NCBI RefSeq assembly: GCF_002257645.1
Contig: NZ_NQMO01000002.1
Span: forward strand, 372,001-436,000
Source: Paenibacillus sp. XY044
Lineage (GTDB): Bacteria > Bacillota > Bacilli > Paenibacillales > Paenibacillaceae
Length of the DNA stretch: 64,000 bases
Direction: 5' to 3'
The translations under genes were made by a program, and so were the position numbers. Of the stretch, positions 42,979 to 52,706 are shown in pieces (within the stretch, counting starts at the first letter, position 1; every line of letters begins with the position of its first letter). The notes under the pieces are model-generated. The model was given only the letters and a program-made list of their open reading frames with translations, was not told the origin of the DNA and ran no database searches.

Positions 42979-43518
42979 ATGAAGCATACGGTACAAACGG
43001 TTCCCTATGGGTACGAGCCTCCGGTGCAGAAGCGCAAAGGTACGCTCATTTATTACGATACGTTTGAAGAGGTGGATGAAGCCGCTCTGAATGAAGCGGA
43101 GTCGCTTGCCGGCGTGCTGTCCTTTTCCAAACTGGTGCTGTATCCGCTGCATGAGGAGACGGTGCGGAGAATGACCAAGGAACCGGTCAGCACGTATTAC
43201 AAACGGGAGAAACGACTGGAAGCCTGGAGGTCTGAAGGACACGGGAAGACGGTCATCGAGGACTGGGAGGGCCGCCGAAAAAAATACACGCCGGTGGAAG
43301 CCGCTCTTCGGCATCTGACGGAGAAATATCCTGCGCCGCATTTTCTGCTGATGTCGCCGGATATGGCGAATCTGTTTGCGAGCTACAGCTCCTTCGGGGA
43401 GTGGATCGTCAAGCTCCGGCTGCTGCTGACGGAGGAGCCCGAGGCGATTCATCCAAAACTTGCGCAGTACAGCCACCGCTGGGATACCGCCGCGGCGGCC
43501 ATCTCGAAGCAGCGCTGA
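42979..43518 (+). CDS. Conserved hypothetical protein
   Basis: A 179-residue cytosolic protein, not recognised. Its opening TVQTVPYGYEPPVQKRKGTL and the segment PHFLLMSPDMANLFASYSSF are likely conserved. Three ATG/GTG starts (42970, 42973, 42979) share the frame; ggggag best serves 42979. No membrane segment or signal. Confidence 0.65.
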   Translation: MKHTVQTVPYGYEPPVQKRKGTLIYYDTFEEVDEAALNEAESLAGVLSFSKLVLYPLHEETVRRMTKEPVSTYYKREKRLEAWRSEGHGKTVIEDWEGRRKKYTPVEAALRHLTEKYPAPHFLLMSPDMANLFASYSSFGEWIVKLRLLLTEEPEAIHPKLAQYSHRWDTAAAAISKQR

Positions 43519-43691
43519 CCTGATCAGCCGCGTCCGATCGATATGGCGAGCTTCGAATCGCTTCAAGGGGCAGATCCTCAAAAGCTGAATATCGAGATAT
43601 AAGCGGCAGTGCGCTGGTGCATATGACTCCGTCGATTTGGGGGTGCTCCTGGCGGGCTGCCGTATTCTTTTCAGGTCATGATCAAGCGGCT

Positions 43692-44243
43692 TTAGTCGTA
43701 ACCGCCCTCAGCCGCCGGCAAGGCTTGATAGGCCACTTTGCGCTCCACGATGGATTGGATGAAATTCCTTAATTTCAACAATGCAATGGCATCATCGGAC
43801 AGTTCACAATTTCGGTCAGTCCACGAGAACGATTCTGTTTTGCCGTCGACGGTTATCGTCCACTCGTCTTCATTGCTTGGCGACTTGGAGCAATTTTGAC
43901 TTTTAGCTAATTTCTTCGAGGCCATGATGCTTATTTCTCTCATTTTGCTGTAGATCCCGCGCATTTCATCTTGGGTAAACTTGAGATGAGCCGTTGCCGC
44001 ACCTTTGCTTATTAAGTCTTTCGTTACGGTTCCTTGAAAAGTGTTTATTTCGTTTTTAGAGATATCGCCATAACCAAAACGGACAATGAAATTAAAATCA
44101 TCCGGCATGGCTTCAGGCATACCGGCCTCCTGATCTGCAATCTCTGCTGGCGTTGCATGGTTGCCTTTGTCTAAATCAGACTCAAGAGAGCATCCCGCTA
44201 GGAACGTCAAAGCGATAAGCAAAAATAAAAACCCTCTTTTCAT
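43692..44243 (-). CDS. Lipoprotein of unknown function
   Basis: A 183-residue lipoprotein: short basic N-terminus, hydrophobic stretch, lipobox LAGC with Cys18. The mature part has a beta-rich segment WTITVDGKTESFSWTDRNC and two further cysteines that may form a disulfide. No known domain. Site gggaggg precedes the ATG on the minus strand. It stands alone. Confidence 0.75.
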   Translation of the reverse strand: MKRGFLFLLIALTFLAGCSLESDLDKGNHATPAEIADQEAGMPEAMPDDFNFIVRFGYGDISKNEINTFQGTVTKDLISKGAATAHLKFTQDEMRGIYSKMREISIMASKKLAKSQNCSKSPSNEDEWTITVDGKTESFSWTDRNCELSDDAIALLKLRNFIQSIVERKVAYQALPAAEGGYD

Positions 44244-44579
44244 TGCACTCCATCCCTCCCAACTTACCTATTATGACGAGAACCGGTCGGGATGAGTTGC
44301 ATCCATTTTCCTGCTTAAGCTGCAAACCATCGCCTGTGCCCATCTATTTTGCCAAGAGGAGGTTCACTCACAGCACAAGTAAAATCCTCTCCTCACGGTT
44401 GCTCATTCCCGGAAACCCCGGTAAACTTATAATTGGACTGAATAAAGTTACTTTCGTTGTCATAACGTTTCTTTTCGTTTCTTTTCCATAAAGGCCGAAG
44501 GGTTGAGTTAAGAAACGTGGCGAAGCCTTATAGCATGCTTGGGCCGCCACTGAATTTGTATCGTTAGGAGTTCTTATTT
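44244..44579. other. Intergenic region, lipoprotein to recQ
   Basis: 336 bases between divergent genes. I see no ORF with a ribosome site, no strong hairpin and no clear promoter. It must hold the start regions of both flanking genes; ttaggag before recQ is the only site I can support. Confidence 0.5.
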
Positions 44580-46433
44580 ATGAGTGTGGAGACCCCTTCT
44601 TTGGAACGGGCACAGGAAATGCTGCAAAAATATTACGGCTACCCGGACTTTCGGGAAGGCCAGAAACATATCGTATCCAGCCTCCTACAGCATCAGGACA
44701 CGCTGGGCATCATGCCGACGGGCGGAGGCAAGTCGATCTGCTATCAGATTCCGGCGCTTTTGCTGCCGGGTCTGACCTTGGTCGTATCGCCGCTGATCTC
44801 CTTGATGAAGGATCAGGTCGACGCGCTGACAGCGATGGGCATCGCTGCCGCGTACATCAACAGCACGCTGACCGGCAAGGAAGTGAACGAGCGGATCCGC
44901 GCGGCCAAGCGGGGGGAGCTGAAGCTCCTGTATGTGGCGCCGGAGCGGCTTGAGCTCGATTGGTTCCGCGACGAAATGGCTTTGCTGGAAATTTCCTGCG
45001 TGGCCGTCGACGAAGCCCACTGCGTGTCGCAGTGGGGGCATGACTTCCGGACGAGCTACCTGTCGGTAGCTCCGTTCGTGGAAGGGCTGCCTGAGCGGCC
45101 CATCCTGGCTGCTTTTACCGCGACGGCCACCCCGGAAGTGACCAAGGACATGGTCCGCCTGCTGCGCCTGCGGGAACCGGAGGTGTTCGTCACGGGACTT
45201 GGCCGGGACAATCTGGCCATGTCGGTGCTGCGCGGGGAGAACAAACGCGATTTTGTCATGACCTATGCCGAGGCGCACAACAGCCAGCCGGGGATCATAT
45301 ACGCGGCGACGCGCAAAGACGTGGACGATTTGTACCAGCGTCTGAGCAGCGTGGGCTTAGCCGCAGGCCGCTATCACGCAGGGATGAGCGATGAGGAGCG
45401 CGCAGCCAGTCAGGAGGCTTTTTTGTATGACGACATCCGGGTGATGGTCGCAACCAACGCATTCGGGATGGGCATCGACAAGTCCAACGTCCGGTACGTC
45501 ATTCACTACAACATGCCGAAAAATATGGAGGCTTACGTCCAGGAGGCCGGACGCGCCGGCCGGGACGGTGAGCCGAGCCAGTGCATTCTGCTGTTCAGCC
45601 CGCAGGATATTATCACGCAGAAGTTTCTGATCGAACAGAATCCGCAGGAAACCGACCGCAAATCGAACGATTACCGTAAGCTGCAGCAGATGGTCGACTA
45701 CTGCTACACGACCCGCTGCCTGCGCAGCGCGATGCTGGACTATTTCGGCGAGTCCCATGAGGACAAGCCGTGCGGCATCTGCAGTTCCTGCACGGATGAG
45801 CGCGAGCTGATCGATATGACAGTGGATGCGCAGAAAATTTTCTCCTGCATCCACCGGATGCGCGAGCGCTTCGGCGTATCGCTGGTAGCGGCGGTGCTGA
45901 AGGGATCGCGGAACAAAAAAGTGCTGCAGTACGGCTTTGACAGCTTGTCGACCTACGGGACGATGGCGACCCGGACAGAGAAGGAAATTTCCGAAATCAT
46001 CAACGTGCTCGCTTCGGAAGGGTACCTGGCGCTCTCGGAAGGCCAGTACCCCGTGCTGCGGCTGCAGCCGCTGGCGGCCGAGGTGCTGAAGGGCCAGCGG
46101 CAGGTGCTTCAGCGCACCGCCCGTCCGGCGGCACCAACGGCCAGCCGAAGCTCCCGCAGCCGCGACGGATCGCCGTCAGCGGTCAACGAGACCGTGTTCG
46201 AGCAGCTGCGCCTGATCCGGCGCGAGCTCGCGGGCAAGGAGCATGTGCCGTCGTATATTATTTTCAATGATGCGACGCTGCGCGAGATGAGTGTGGTATG
46301 TCCGCAGACCGAAGATGAAATGCTGAATATTAAAGGCGTCGGCGAGGTCAAGTACCGGAAATACGGCAGACCGTTTCTTGATTTTTTCCAAAACCAGAGC
46401 GATGATGCCTACGCCGGCGGATATGATGAATAA
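44580..46433 (+). CDS. recQ: ATP-dependent DNA helicase RecQ
   Basis: A 617-residue 3'-5' DNA helicase. Walker A MPTGGGKS, motif II VDEAHCVSQWGHDFR (DEAH plus aromatic-rich loop), motif VI YVQEAGRAGRDG, then the RQC zinc site (four Cys in CLRSAM... and CGICSSC), a winged helix, and a C-terminal HRDC domain (residues about 535-605). Length and order match the bacterial RecQ standard. The Arg/Ser-rich linker before HRDC is poorly conserved. The next gene starts 18 bases later. Confidence 0.95.
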   Translation: MSVETPSLERAQEMLQKYYGYPDFREGQKHIVSSLLQHQDTLGIMPTGGGKSICYQIPALLLPGLTLVVSPLISLMKDQVDALTAMGIAAAYINSTLTGKEVNERIRAAKRGELKLLYVAPERLELDWFRDEMALLEISCVAVDEAHCVSQWGHDFRTSYLSVAPFVEGLPERPILAAFTATATPEVTKDMVRLLRLREPEVFVTGLGRDNLAMSVLRGENKRDFVMTYAEAHNSQPGIIYAATRKDVDDLYQRLSSVGLAAGRYHAGMSDEERAASQEAFLYDDIRVMVATNAFGMGIDKSNVRYVIHYNMPKNMEAYVQEAGRAGRDGEPSQCILLFSPQDIITQKFLIEQNPQETDRKSNDYRKLQQMVDYCYTTRCLRSAMLDYFGESHEDKPCGICSSCTDERELIDMTVDAQKIFSCIHRMRERFGVSLVAAVLKGSRNKKVLQYGFDSLSTYGTMATRTEKEISEIINVLASEGYLALSEGQYPVLRLQPLAAEVLKGQRQVLQRTARPAAPTASRSSRSRDGSPSAVNETVFEQLRLIRRELAGKEHVPSYIIFNDATLREMSVVCPQTEDEMLNIKGVGEVKYRKYGRPFLDFFQNQSDDAYAGGYDE

Positions 46434-46451
46434 GAAGAAGGTCGTGAACCA

Positions 46452-48221
46452 ATGAAAGTCCTGTTATCCACCCTGAATGCGAAATATATCCATACCTGCC
46501 TGGCGATCCGCCTGCTCAAGGCATACAGCGAGCATGCATTTGATATCGAGCTGGCCGAGTATACGATTAAAGACCCGGTCATGAACATCGTATCCGACCT
46601 GTTTCAGCGGAAGCCCGACGTCATCGGATTCTCCTGCTATATTTGGAATATCGAAGAGACGCTGAAAGTGATCGAGATCGTGAAGAAGGTGATGCCGGAA
46701 GTCACGATCGTGCTCGGCGGCCCGGAAGTGTCCTATGACACCCAGTACTGGATGGAGCGGATGCCGGCGGTCGATTTCATCGTCATGGGCGACGGCGAGG
46801 AAACCTTTCACCATCTGCTGCAGGTGATCGAAGGGGACCGCAAGTTTCATTTTGTCTATGGCGTTGCTTACCGGAAGGGCGACGAAGTCATCATTAATCC
46901 GCCGAGGCCGAAAAGCGACCTCAATACGCTGCCCACGCCGCACCGTTTTCCCGAGGATATCCCGAATTTGGGGAAAAGAATCGTTTACTTCGAGACGAGC
47001 CGCGGCTGTCCGTTCCAGTGCCAGTTCTGCCTGTCCAGCATCGAGAACGGCGTCCGGTATTACGACATCGAGCGGGTGAAGTCCGATATTACGTATTTGA
47101 TCGACCACGGCGCGAAGATCATCAAGTTTCTGGACCGCACGTTTAACATCAACCACCAGTATGCGCTGGAGATGTTTGATTTTCTGATTAAAAATAACCG
47201 CGGCTGCGTGTTCCAGTTCGAAATTACGGCGGACATTATGCGCCCCGAAGTGCTGCAGTTTCTCGCCGACAACGCCCCGCCGGGGATTTTTCGGTTCGAG
47301 ATCGGCGTGCAGTCGACGAACGATCCGACCAACGTCATCGTGAAACGGCGGCAAAATTTCGAGAAGCTGTCCCGGACCGTCAACATCATCAAGAACAGCG
47401 GCCGGATCGCCCAGCACCTGGACTTGATTGCTGGTCTGCCCGAAGAGGATTACGGGACGTTCCGCAAGACATTTAACGACGTGTTCGCCCTGGGGCCGGA
47501 AGAACTGCAGCTCGGTTTTCTGAAAATGCTGCGGGGCACCGGGCTGCGCCGCGATGCCGAGAAGCACGATTACACATACATGGACCAGGCGCCTTACGAA
47601 ATTCTCGGCAGCCATAAGCTGCCTTTTGCCGACATCGTCCGGCTTAAGCGGCTGGAGGATGTGCTGGAGAAATACTGGAACGCGCACCGGATGGACCATA
47701 CGCTGAACTATCTTATGACCCATGAATTTCCGTCACCGTTCGACTTCTTCCAGGAGTTCGGCGATTACTGGGAAGAGCAGGGCTGGCAGAAGATCGGCCA
47801 TCAGCTCGAAGACCTGTTCACGCGCCTGGCCTCCTTCCTGAAGCAGCGGGAGACGAAGCGCATGGACGTGATTCTGGGCCTGATGAAGCTGGATTACTTC
47901 CTTAACCATAAGTACAAGCCGCGTAAAATATGGTGGGAGCAGCCGCTCGCCAAGGACGATTGGAGCAGCTTGATGCGAAAGATCGTGGAGCATCCGGAGC
48001 TTGTTTCGGGGGATTTTGCCTCCCTGGGCTTGACCGAACGGGAACTGCAAAAGCATACGGTGCTCGAAGTGCTGCCGTTTGCGCTGGATGAGCTGTTGGC
48101 CGGCAAAGGTGACGTAGCGAATGCTTCCGGAGGCACCGTGCTGATCGTGTTGTATCAGCAGGACGAGAGCCAACTGCCGGCGTTCTACACGATGAGGCTC
48201 CAGCCGGCGGAGTCGCTGTAG
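46452..48221 (+). CDS. B12-binding-domain radical SAM protein, DUF4080
   Basis: A 589-residue radical SAM enzyme. The N-terminal cobalamin-binding-like domain (1-140: MKVLLSTLNAKYIHTCLAIR, FSCYIWN, VLGGPEVSYD) precedes the radical SAM core with the iron-sulfur Cys triad in CPFQCQFCLSS, and a C-terminal DUF4080 (from about 370). The N-terminal domain lacks the DxHxxG base-off motif. Members may be methyltransferases; the substrate is unknown. Probably transcribed with recQ. Confidence 0.9.
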   Translation: MKVLLSTLNAKYIHTCLAIRLLKAYSEHAFDIELAEYTIKDPVMNIVSDLFQRKPDVIGFSCYIWNIEETLKVIEIVKKVMPEVTIVLGGPEVSYDTQYWMERMPAVDFIVMGDGEETFHHLLQVIEGDRKFHFVYGVAYRKGDEVIINPPRPKSDLNTLPTPHRFPEDIPNLGKRIVYFETSRGCPFQCQFCLSSIENGVRYYDIERVKSDITYLIDHGAKIIKFLDRTFNINHQYALEMFDFLIKNNRGCVFQFEITADIMRPEVLQFLADNAPPGIFRFEIGVQSTNDPTNVIVKRRQNFEKLSRTVNIIKNSGRIAQHLDLIAGLPEEDYGTFRKTFNDVFALGPEELQLGFLKMLRGTGLRRDAEKHDYTYMDQAPYEILGSHKLPFADIVRLKRLEDVLEKYWNAHRMDHTLNYLMTHEFPSPFDFFQEFGDYWEEQGWQKIGHQLEDLFTRLASFLKQRETKRMDVILGLMKLDYFLNHKYKPRKIWWEQPLAKDDWSSLMRKIVEHPELVSGDFASLGLTERELQKHTVLEVLPFALDELLAGKGDVANASGGTVLIVLYQQDESQLPAFYTMRLQPAESL

Positions 48222-48264
48222 CTACGCGTTAAGATGGGTTGATCCGAGTGATGCTAAAATGAGA

Positions 48265-48305
48265 AAAAGCCGCTGCACGATATTCACATCGTGCAGCGGC
48301 TTTTC
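48265..48305 (+). terminator. Intrinsic terminator after the radical SAM gene
   Basis: aagccgctgcacgat-attcac-atcgtgcagcggctt, a 15-bp stem flanked by A's and T's, can also serve the convergent hydrolase. Confidence 0.9.
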
Positions 48306-48355
48306 TTATTGTGAGCCGTTTGTTGCGGGTAGTTCTTCGAATTAACGGGAGGGCA

Positions 48356-49279
48356 CTACATATGCCGCTCCAGCCAATCGAGCAGCTCGGTCATGACCTC
48401 GTCCCGGTTCATCTCGTTCAGCATTTCGTGGCGTCCGTTCGGATATAGCCTACATTCGACATCCTTGATGCCGATGCTGCGATAGATGTCCTCCAGCCGC
48501 CGGACGCCTTTACCTTGATCCCCGACGGGATCGAGCTCCCCGCTGAAGAGATAGACCGGCTTATCCCGGGGAATGCCGTCATAGCTGCCTGGCCTCTGGA
48601 TATCCTGCAGCAGGCTGAAAAAATCATAGAAGAACGCAGTCGTGCAAATGGCCCCGCAGTACGGATCTTCAATGTATTTATCGACTTCCTTCGGATCTCG
48701 GGAGAGCCAGTCAAACCGCGTCCGGGTCGGAGCAAAGCTGCGGTTGTAGCTGCCGAAGACCATCGCGTTCAGCAGGATGCTGCGGTGCGACTCCCCCTGG
48801 AGTGCGCCCTGCAGCCTGGCGACGGCTTTGCCGGCGTTCAGCATGCTCCGCGGTCCGTTCGTGCCGGACAGAATAAAACCCGTATACCGCCCGCCGTCTG
48901 TCTCCATCACCCGCTGCACGAGGAACGACCCCATGCTGTGCCCCATCAAAAAATGGGGAACGTTCGGGTGATGATCACTAATGAACCTGCCGAGCTGCTG
49001 AATGTCTTGGAGCATATGCTGGAAGCCGTCTTTGCCGCTATGGCCGAGCCGCTCCGTGGAGCCGGCGGTCAGGCCGTGACCGCGCTGGTCGTGGGCGTAT
49101 ACGGCATAGCGAAAACGCGTCAGCAGCGAGGCAAGCCGTCTGTAACGTTCGGCCGTCTCGCACATGCCATGGGTGATCTGGACGACGGTTTTCACTCCAG
49201 CAGGCTCATCGGGAAGCCAGGCATAGACATGGATCTGCGTGCCTTGCGGATCCGTCATCGTAAACGTATGTTCCCGCAA
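48356..49279 (-). CDS. Alpha/beta hydrolase (monoacylglycerol-lipase-like)
   Basis: A 307-residue serine aminopeptidase S33-type hydrolase: THGMCETAERYRRLA (oxyanion region), HDQRGHGLT, the nucleophile in MGHSMGSFL, Asp in FSGELDPVG and His in PNGRHEMLNE. This combination is typical of lysophospholipase/monoglyceride lipases. Cytosolic. Site tggaggt stands just upstream of ATG. The substrate is unknown. Confidence 0.88.
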   Translation of the reverse strand: MREHTFTMTDPQGTQIHVYAWLPDEPAGVKTVVQITHGMCETAERYRRLASLLTRFRYAVYAHDQRGHGLTAGSTERLGHSGKDGFQHMLQDIQQLGRFISDHHPNVPHFLMGHSMGSFLVQRVMETDGGRYTGFILSGTNGPRSMLNAGKAVARLQGALQGESHRSILLNAMVFGSYNRSFAPTRTRFDWLSRDPKEVDKYIEDPYCGAICTTAFFYDFFSLLQDIQRPGSYDGIPRDKPVYLFSGELDPVGDQGKGVRRLEDIYRSIGIKDVECRLYPNGRHEMLNEMNRDEVMTELLDWLERHM

Positions 49280-49348
49280 TGGAGGTCACTCCTTCATTCT
49301 TTCGTGAACGACAGATAACTCAGAAGAAATGCCCCGTGCCTTTCAGGC

Positions 49349-50317
49349 TTAAGGCAGGTACGAACGGAGAACGGTAGCATTCCCTTTGAGTTCGTATTGA
49401 CCGAGGTTAGCCGGAAGCAGGAAGCACTGGCCGGCTTTGTAGTCCTGCGAGCCGCCGTCCCAGACGATGGAGCCGCTGCCGTCGCATACTACCAGAATGG
49501 TGAAGCTGTCCGGCGTAGTGGAGAGGTTCCAGGAACCGTCCACGATTCCCTTTTCCACAATGAAATAAGGGGACTTCGCCAACTGCAGCCATTCGCCCGC
49601 AGCGCTACCAGCGGTCTTCATCGTCGTGGCGCCGGATCCTTCGTACGAGATGACGTTCAGCGAATCCTCGATGTGCAGCTCGCGCGGTTTGCCGTCCAAA
49701 CCTGGGCGGTTGTAGTCGTAGAGACGGTAGGTCGTGTCGGAGTTCTGCTGAATTTCAGCCACGACTACACCGGCGCACAGCGCATGCACCGTGCCGGCAG
49801 GGATATAGAACGTGTCTCCGGCTTCAACGGAAACTTCCTGTAAGCTGTCCAAGACGGTTCCGTTCTCGAGCGCTTCCTTCATCGCCTCGCGCGTAACGCC
49901 TTCCTTGAGACCATATATGATTTTGGCATCCGGCTTGGCATCCAGCACGTACCACATTTCCGTCTTGCCAAGCTCGCCTTTCGGCAGCCCTTCATAATCG
50001 TCGGTCGGATGGACCTGAACCGACAGGTCGTCATTGCAGTCCAGCAGCTTGATCAGCAGCGGAAAGCGGCCGTTTTTCTCGGAAAATCCTTTGGCGCCGA
50101 ACCATTCCTTGCCGAATTGTTCGCGGACCTGGTCCAGGCCTTGGCCTTTCAGCTCGCCGTTGATTACGGAAGTCGTGCCGTTCGGGTGATCGGCGATCAT
50201 CCAGCCTTCGCCGATATGACCTTCCGGAATCTGCAGCCCAAACTGCTCTAGCGCCCGGCCTCCCCATACGCGTTCTTTAAACTCTGGTTGAAATAATAAT
50301 GGATAAGGTTGTGTCAT
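49349..50317 (-). CDS. manA: Mannose-6-phosphate isomerase, class I
   Basis: A 322-residue cupin enzyme that interconverts mannose 6-phosphate and fructose 6-phosphate. Zn ligands: VQVHPTDDY (Gln, His), TEMWYVLDA (Glu) and GTVHALCAGVVVAEIQQNSDTT (His). The catalytic Arg is in YRLYDYNR. Length is that of the short Bacillus type. Site gaaagga precedes the ATG. Stands alone. Confidence 0.92.
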   Translation of the reverse strand: MTQPYPLLFQPEFKERVWGGRALEQFGLQIPEGHIGEGWMIADHPNGTTSVINGELKGQGLDQVREQFGKEWFGAKGFSEKNGRFPLLIKLLDCNDDLSVQVHPTDDYEGLPKGELGKTEMWYVLDAKPDAKIIYGLKEGVTREAMKEALENGTVLDSLQEVSVEAGDTFYIPAGTVHALCAGVVVAEIQQNSDTTYRLYDYNRPGLDGKPRELHIEDSLNVISYEGSGATTMKTAGSAAGEWLQLAKSPYFIVEKGIVDGSWNLSTTPDSFTILVVCDGSGSIVWDGGSQDYKAGQCFLLPANLGQYELKGNATVLRSYLP

Positions 50318-50388
50318 GTCTTCATCGTTCCTTTCTTGGGTTCGTGTGATCGGTTGGGATAAACCGCTACTATGTAAAACAATATCTT

Positions 50389-50447
50389 GGGCCCGGCCGG
50401 GCCGCTTCAGACCGGAATCAATCCGGATGAAAAGGGCGGCCGGGCCC
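50389..50447. repeat. GC-rich inverted repeat downstream of mnmM
   Basis: gggcccggccg (50389-50399) and cggccgggccc (50437-50447) are perfectly complementary, with an inner ccgg-aatcaat-ccgg hairpin. There is no T run on either side, so it may be an RNA-stabilising stem or a non-canonical terminator for the mnmLM operon. Confidence 0.6.
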
Positions 50448-50535
50448 CGGGCACAACGGTTTTAAATGGTTCGGCATGCCGCGGCGCCAGGTGAGGCGGG
50501 GTTCGCGGCATGAGCTGCATAAGCAGCGGTGCGCG

Positions 50536-51117
50536 TTATTTTTTCTCCAGGGCAATGACATAAGGGGCATCCGCGCGCTGCAGCTGCCTGTATATGACGG
50601 CCTGGGCCAGCGACTGCGGCAGGGCGGAGGCCCAGGCGGTCACCGCCTGAGCCTCCTGATCGCCGCCGGCATGCCCGGGATACAGCACGGCGGTCATAAT
50701 GCCCCGCCGTCTGAGCAGGGACAAGCCGGCTTCGAGCGCCTCAATCGTGCTGTCCGGCGTGGTGATGATGGCTTTATCAGCCTCCTCGGCAGGCAGGTAG
50801 CCGAGGTTGAACATCACCGCCCCGACCCGGCCGTGCACGCCTTCCGGCAGCGCCTCACGCATCGCGGCATGGCTCTGGAGGTAGAGCGTTACCGGAGCGA
50901 TCTGCTCCGGTGCTTCCTGCGCCAGCCTCTGCCGGGTCAGGAACACGGCCTGCTCCTGAACGTCAAAGCCGTAGACATGCCCCTTAGGCCCGGCCGCCTT
51001 GGCCAAAAAGAGCGTATCGGCCCCCGTGCCGATCGTGGCATCCACGGCGATATCCCCGGGAGCGAGGCGCTCGGCGATTTGTTTGTGGGCAAAGCTCAGA
51101 ACGGAAAGAAACCCCAT
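50536..51117 (-). CDS. mnmM: tRNA 5-aminomethyl-2-thiouridine methyltransferase MnmM (YtqB)
   Basis: A 193-residue class I SAM methyltransferase of the YtqB family, shown in Bacillus to finish the wobble-U modification by turning nm5s2U into mnm5s2U. SAM loop DATIGTGADTLFLAKA (26-41), acidic FDVQ, then VMFNLGYLPAEEADKAIIT carrying the NLGYLP family motif. Its ATG is 1 base after the mnmL stop, so the two form an operon. Confidence 0.88.
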   Translation of the reverse strand: MGFLSVLSFAHKQIAERLAPGDIAVDATIGTGADTLFLAKAAGPKGHVYGFDVQEQAVFLTRQRLAQEAPEQIAPVTLYLQSHAAMREALPEGVHGRVGAVMFNLGYLPAEEADKAIITTPDSTIEALEAGLSLLRRRGIMTAVLYPGHAGGDQEAQAVTAWASALPQSLAQAVIYRQLQRADAPYVIALEKK

Positions 51118-51118
51118 G

Positions 51119-52072
51119 CTATCCTTTCCTCCAATACTTACCCTGCCAGCTGTCCCGTGCCTCGAGCTCGGCGTCGATGCCGTTTAGCACTTCCCATTTC
51201 TCCTGAGACCACATTGGGCCGATCAGCAGCTTCCGCGGGGCGTCGCCCGTCAGGCGGTGAACGATCATTTCGGGCGGCAGAAACTCCAGCGTATCCGCGA
51301 CCAGTTTAATATATTCATCCTGTTCCAGGAAGCGGAGCAGATCCGCTTCGTACTGCCTGACCATCGGTGTACCCTTCATCAAGTGAAGCAGATGGATTTT
51401 GATGCCTTGAACGTCCATGTTCGCCACGGCGCGTCCGGTCTCCAGCATCATTTCGTGGGTTTCCTGCGGCAGGCCGTAAATGATATGCGCGCATACCCGG
51501 ATGCCATGCCTCCGCAGTTTCTCCACGGCGTCGATGAAGCATTGGGTGTCATGCGCGCGATTAATCAGGTCGGATGTTTCGTGATGAATGGTCTGCAGTC
51601 CCATTTCGACCCATAGATAGGTCCGCTCGTTCAGCTCGGCCAAATACTCGATCACATCGTCCGGCAGGCAGTCCGGCCGCGTGGCGATGGACAAGCCGAC
51701 AACGCCTGGCTGTTCCAAAATGACTTCGTAGTACTCGCGAAGCACATCGACGGGTGCGTACGTGTTGGTATAGGCCTGGAAATAACCGATATATCGGGCG
51801 TGGGGCCACTTCTCATGCTGTTTGTCCCGGATGCTGTTAAACTGGGTGATCAGATCGTCGCGCCGGCTGCCGGCAAAGTCACCCGATCCCCGGGCGCTGC
51901 AGAACGTGCAGCCGCCCCTGGCGATCGAACCGTCGCGGTTCGGGCAGGTGAATCCGGCATCCAGCATGACTTTGAACACTTTATCGTTAAACTGTTCCCG
52001 CATCTCGTAATTCCACGTATGGAATCTTTTATCGCCCCACAGCAGGGGAGAAGAAAGGGCTCGGCTGTTCAT
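51119..52072 (-). CDS. mnmL: TIGR01212 radical SAM protein MnmL (YtqA)
   Basis: A 317-residue radical SAM enzyme. The cluster Cys residues are in CPNRDGSIARGGCTFC, with the unusual Cx9Cx2C spacing of TIGR01212; ERTYLWVEMGLQTIH and HIIYGLPQET are core motifs. Homologues (YtqA) act in tRNA wobble uridine modification, removing the carboxymethyl part of cmnm5 before MnmM methylates. Site aaaggag precedes the ATG. mnmM follows after 1 base. Confidence 0.88.
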   Translation of the reverse strand: MNSRALSSPLLWGDKRFHTWNYEMREQFNDKVFKVMLDAGFTCPNRDGSIARGGCTFCSARGSGDFAGSRRDDLITQFNSIRDKQHEKWPHARYIGYFQAYTNTYAPVDVLREYYEVILEQPGVVGLSIATRPDCLPDDVIEYLAELNERTYLWVEMGLQTIHHETSDLINRAHDTQCFIDAVEKLRRHGIRVCAHIIYGLPQETHEMMLETGRAVANMDVQGIKIHLLHLMKGTPMVRQYEADLLRFLEQDEYIKLVADTLEFLPPEMIVHRLTGDAPRKLLIGPMWSQEKWEVLNGIDAELEARDSWQGKYWRKG

Positions 52073-52473
52073 GATGGTACTCCTTTATTGTGCATTGCGG
52101 CCTGCAAAAAAAATGCGCAGGGAAAGTGAAACTTTACGCTTGCTCTATTGTAACAAAAATCCGGCCTAAAGGGTATGAGGCGGCCCGGGGGAAACGCTGG
52201 GCTTTTTGGGCTTTTCCCACCTCGGGTATTTTATATAGAGGATCTCCATGAATCGGGGCGAAATACCAGGGATATATCTGGTTCATGGACTGCAAAAAAA
52301 TGTTTCGAAAACAGCGCTGCTATGCCGCTAAACAGGCGAATATTCCATTGATAAAACTTACATGAAGTGTTATATTTTAATTAGCGTCAGCACCCTGATT
52401 TCGGGGTAAACATCTTATAGAATTCATAAAAGCGTGACGTCATGGCCAACCTATTAACCGTGAGGTGATAATG
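52073..52473 (+). promoter_or_regulatory. Intergenic region with strong promoter for the small protein gene
   Basis: TTGATA (52348-52353) and TATATT (52371-52376) with a 17-base spacer form a good sigma-A promoter reading right, giving a leader of about 90 bases. A stem tccatgaa/ttcatgga (52245-52252, 52282-52289) with an inner ccag/ctgg lies upstream. I find no ORF here. Confidence 0.65.
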
Positions 52474-52671
52474 ATGAATTCTTCAACTGCAGAGACTCGA
52501 GGTAAAGGCAAGATTGCTGTAGAGCTGACTCCTGATGAGGCGCTTGCCCTGACAGGCGTGGAGTTTAACGGCAATCCGGAGGTAAAAGCGGCAGCACGCC
52601 GCAAAATTCGCAATGCTTTCGAAAAGACATTTGATTTTCAGCATCAAGATGCGGTAGACTATCAACAATGA
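52474..52671 (+). CDS. Small hypothetical protein
   Basis: A 65-residue protein starting at ATG 52474 (ATG 52471 possible) after tgaggtga. A basic opening (SSTAETRGKGK) is followed by IAVELTPDEALALTGVEF and a basic helix KAAARRKIRNAFEKTF. No known domain. It has its own promoter and terminator, so it is probably well expressed. Confidence 0.7.
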   Translation: MNSSTAETRGKGKIAVELTPDEALALTGVEFNGNPEVKAAARRKIRNAFEKTFDFQHQDAVDYQQ

Positions 52672-52706
52672 AACCGTTGGACCCCAATTCCAAATAGATA
52701 ATGGAA

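Noticed and set aside
46464..47723. Minus-strand ORF of 419 codons inside the radical SAM gene
   Set aside because: Shadow frame produced by GC-rich third positions.
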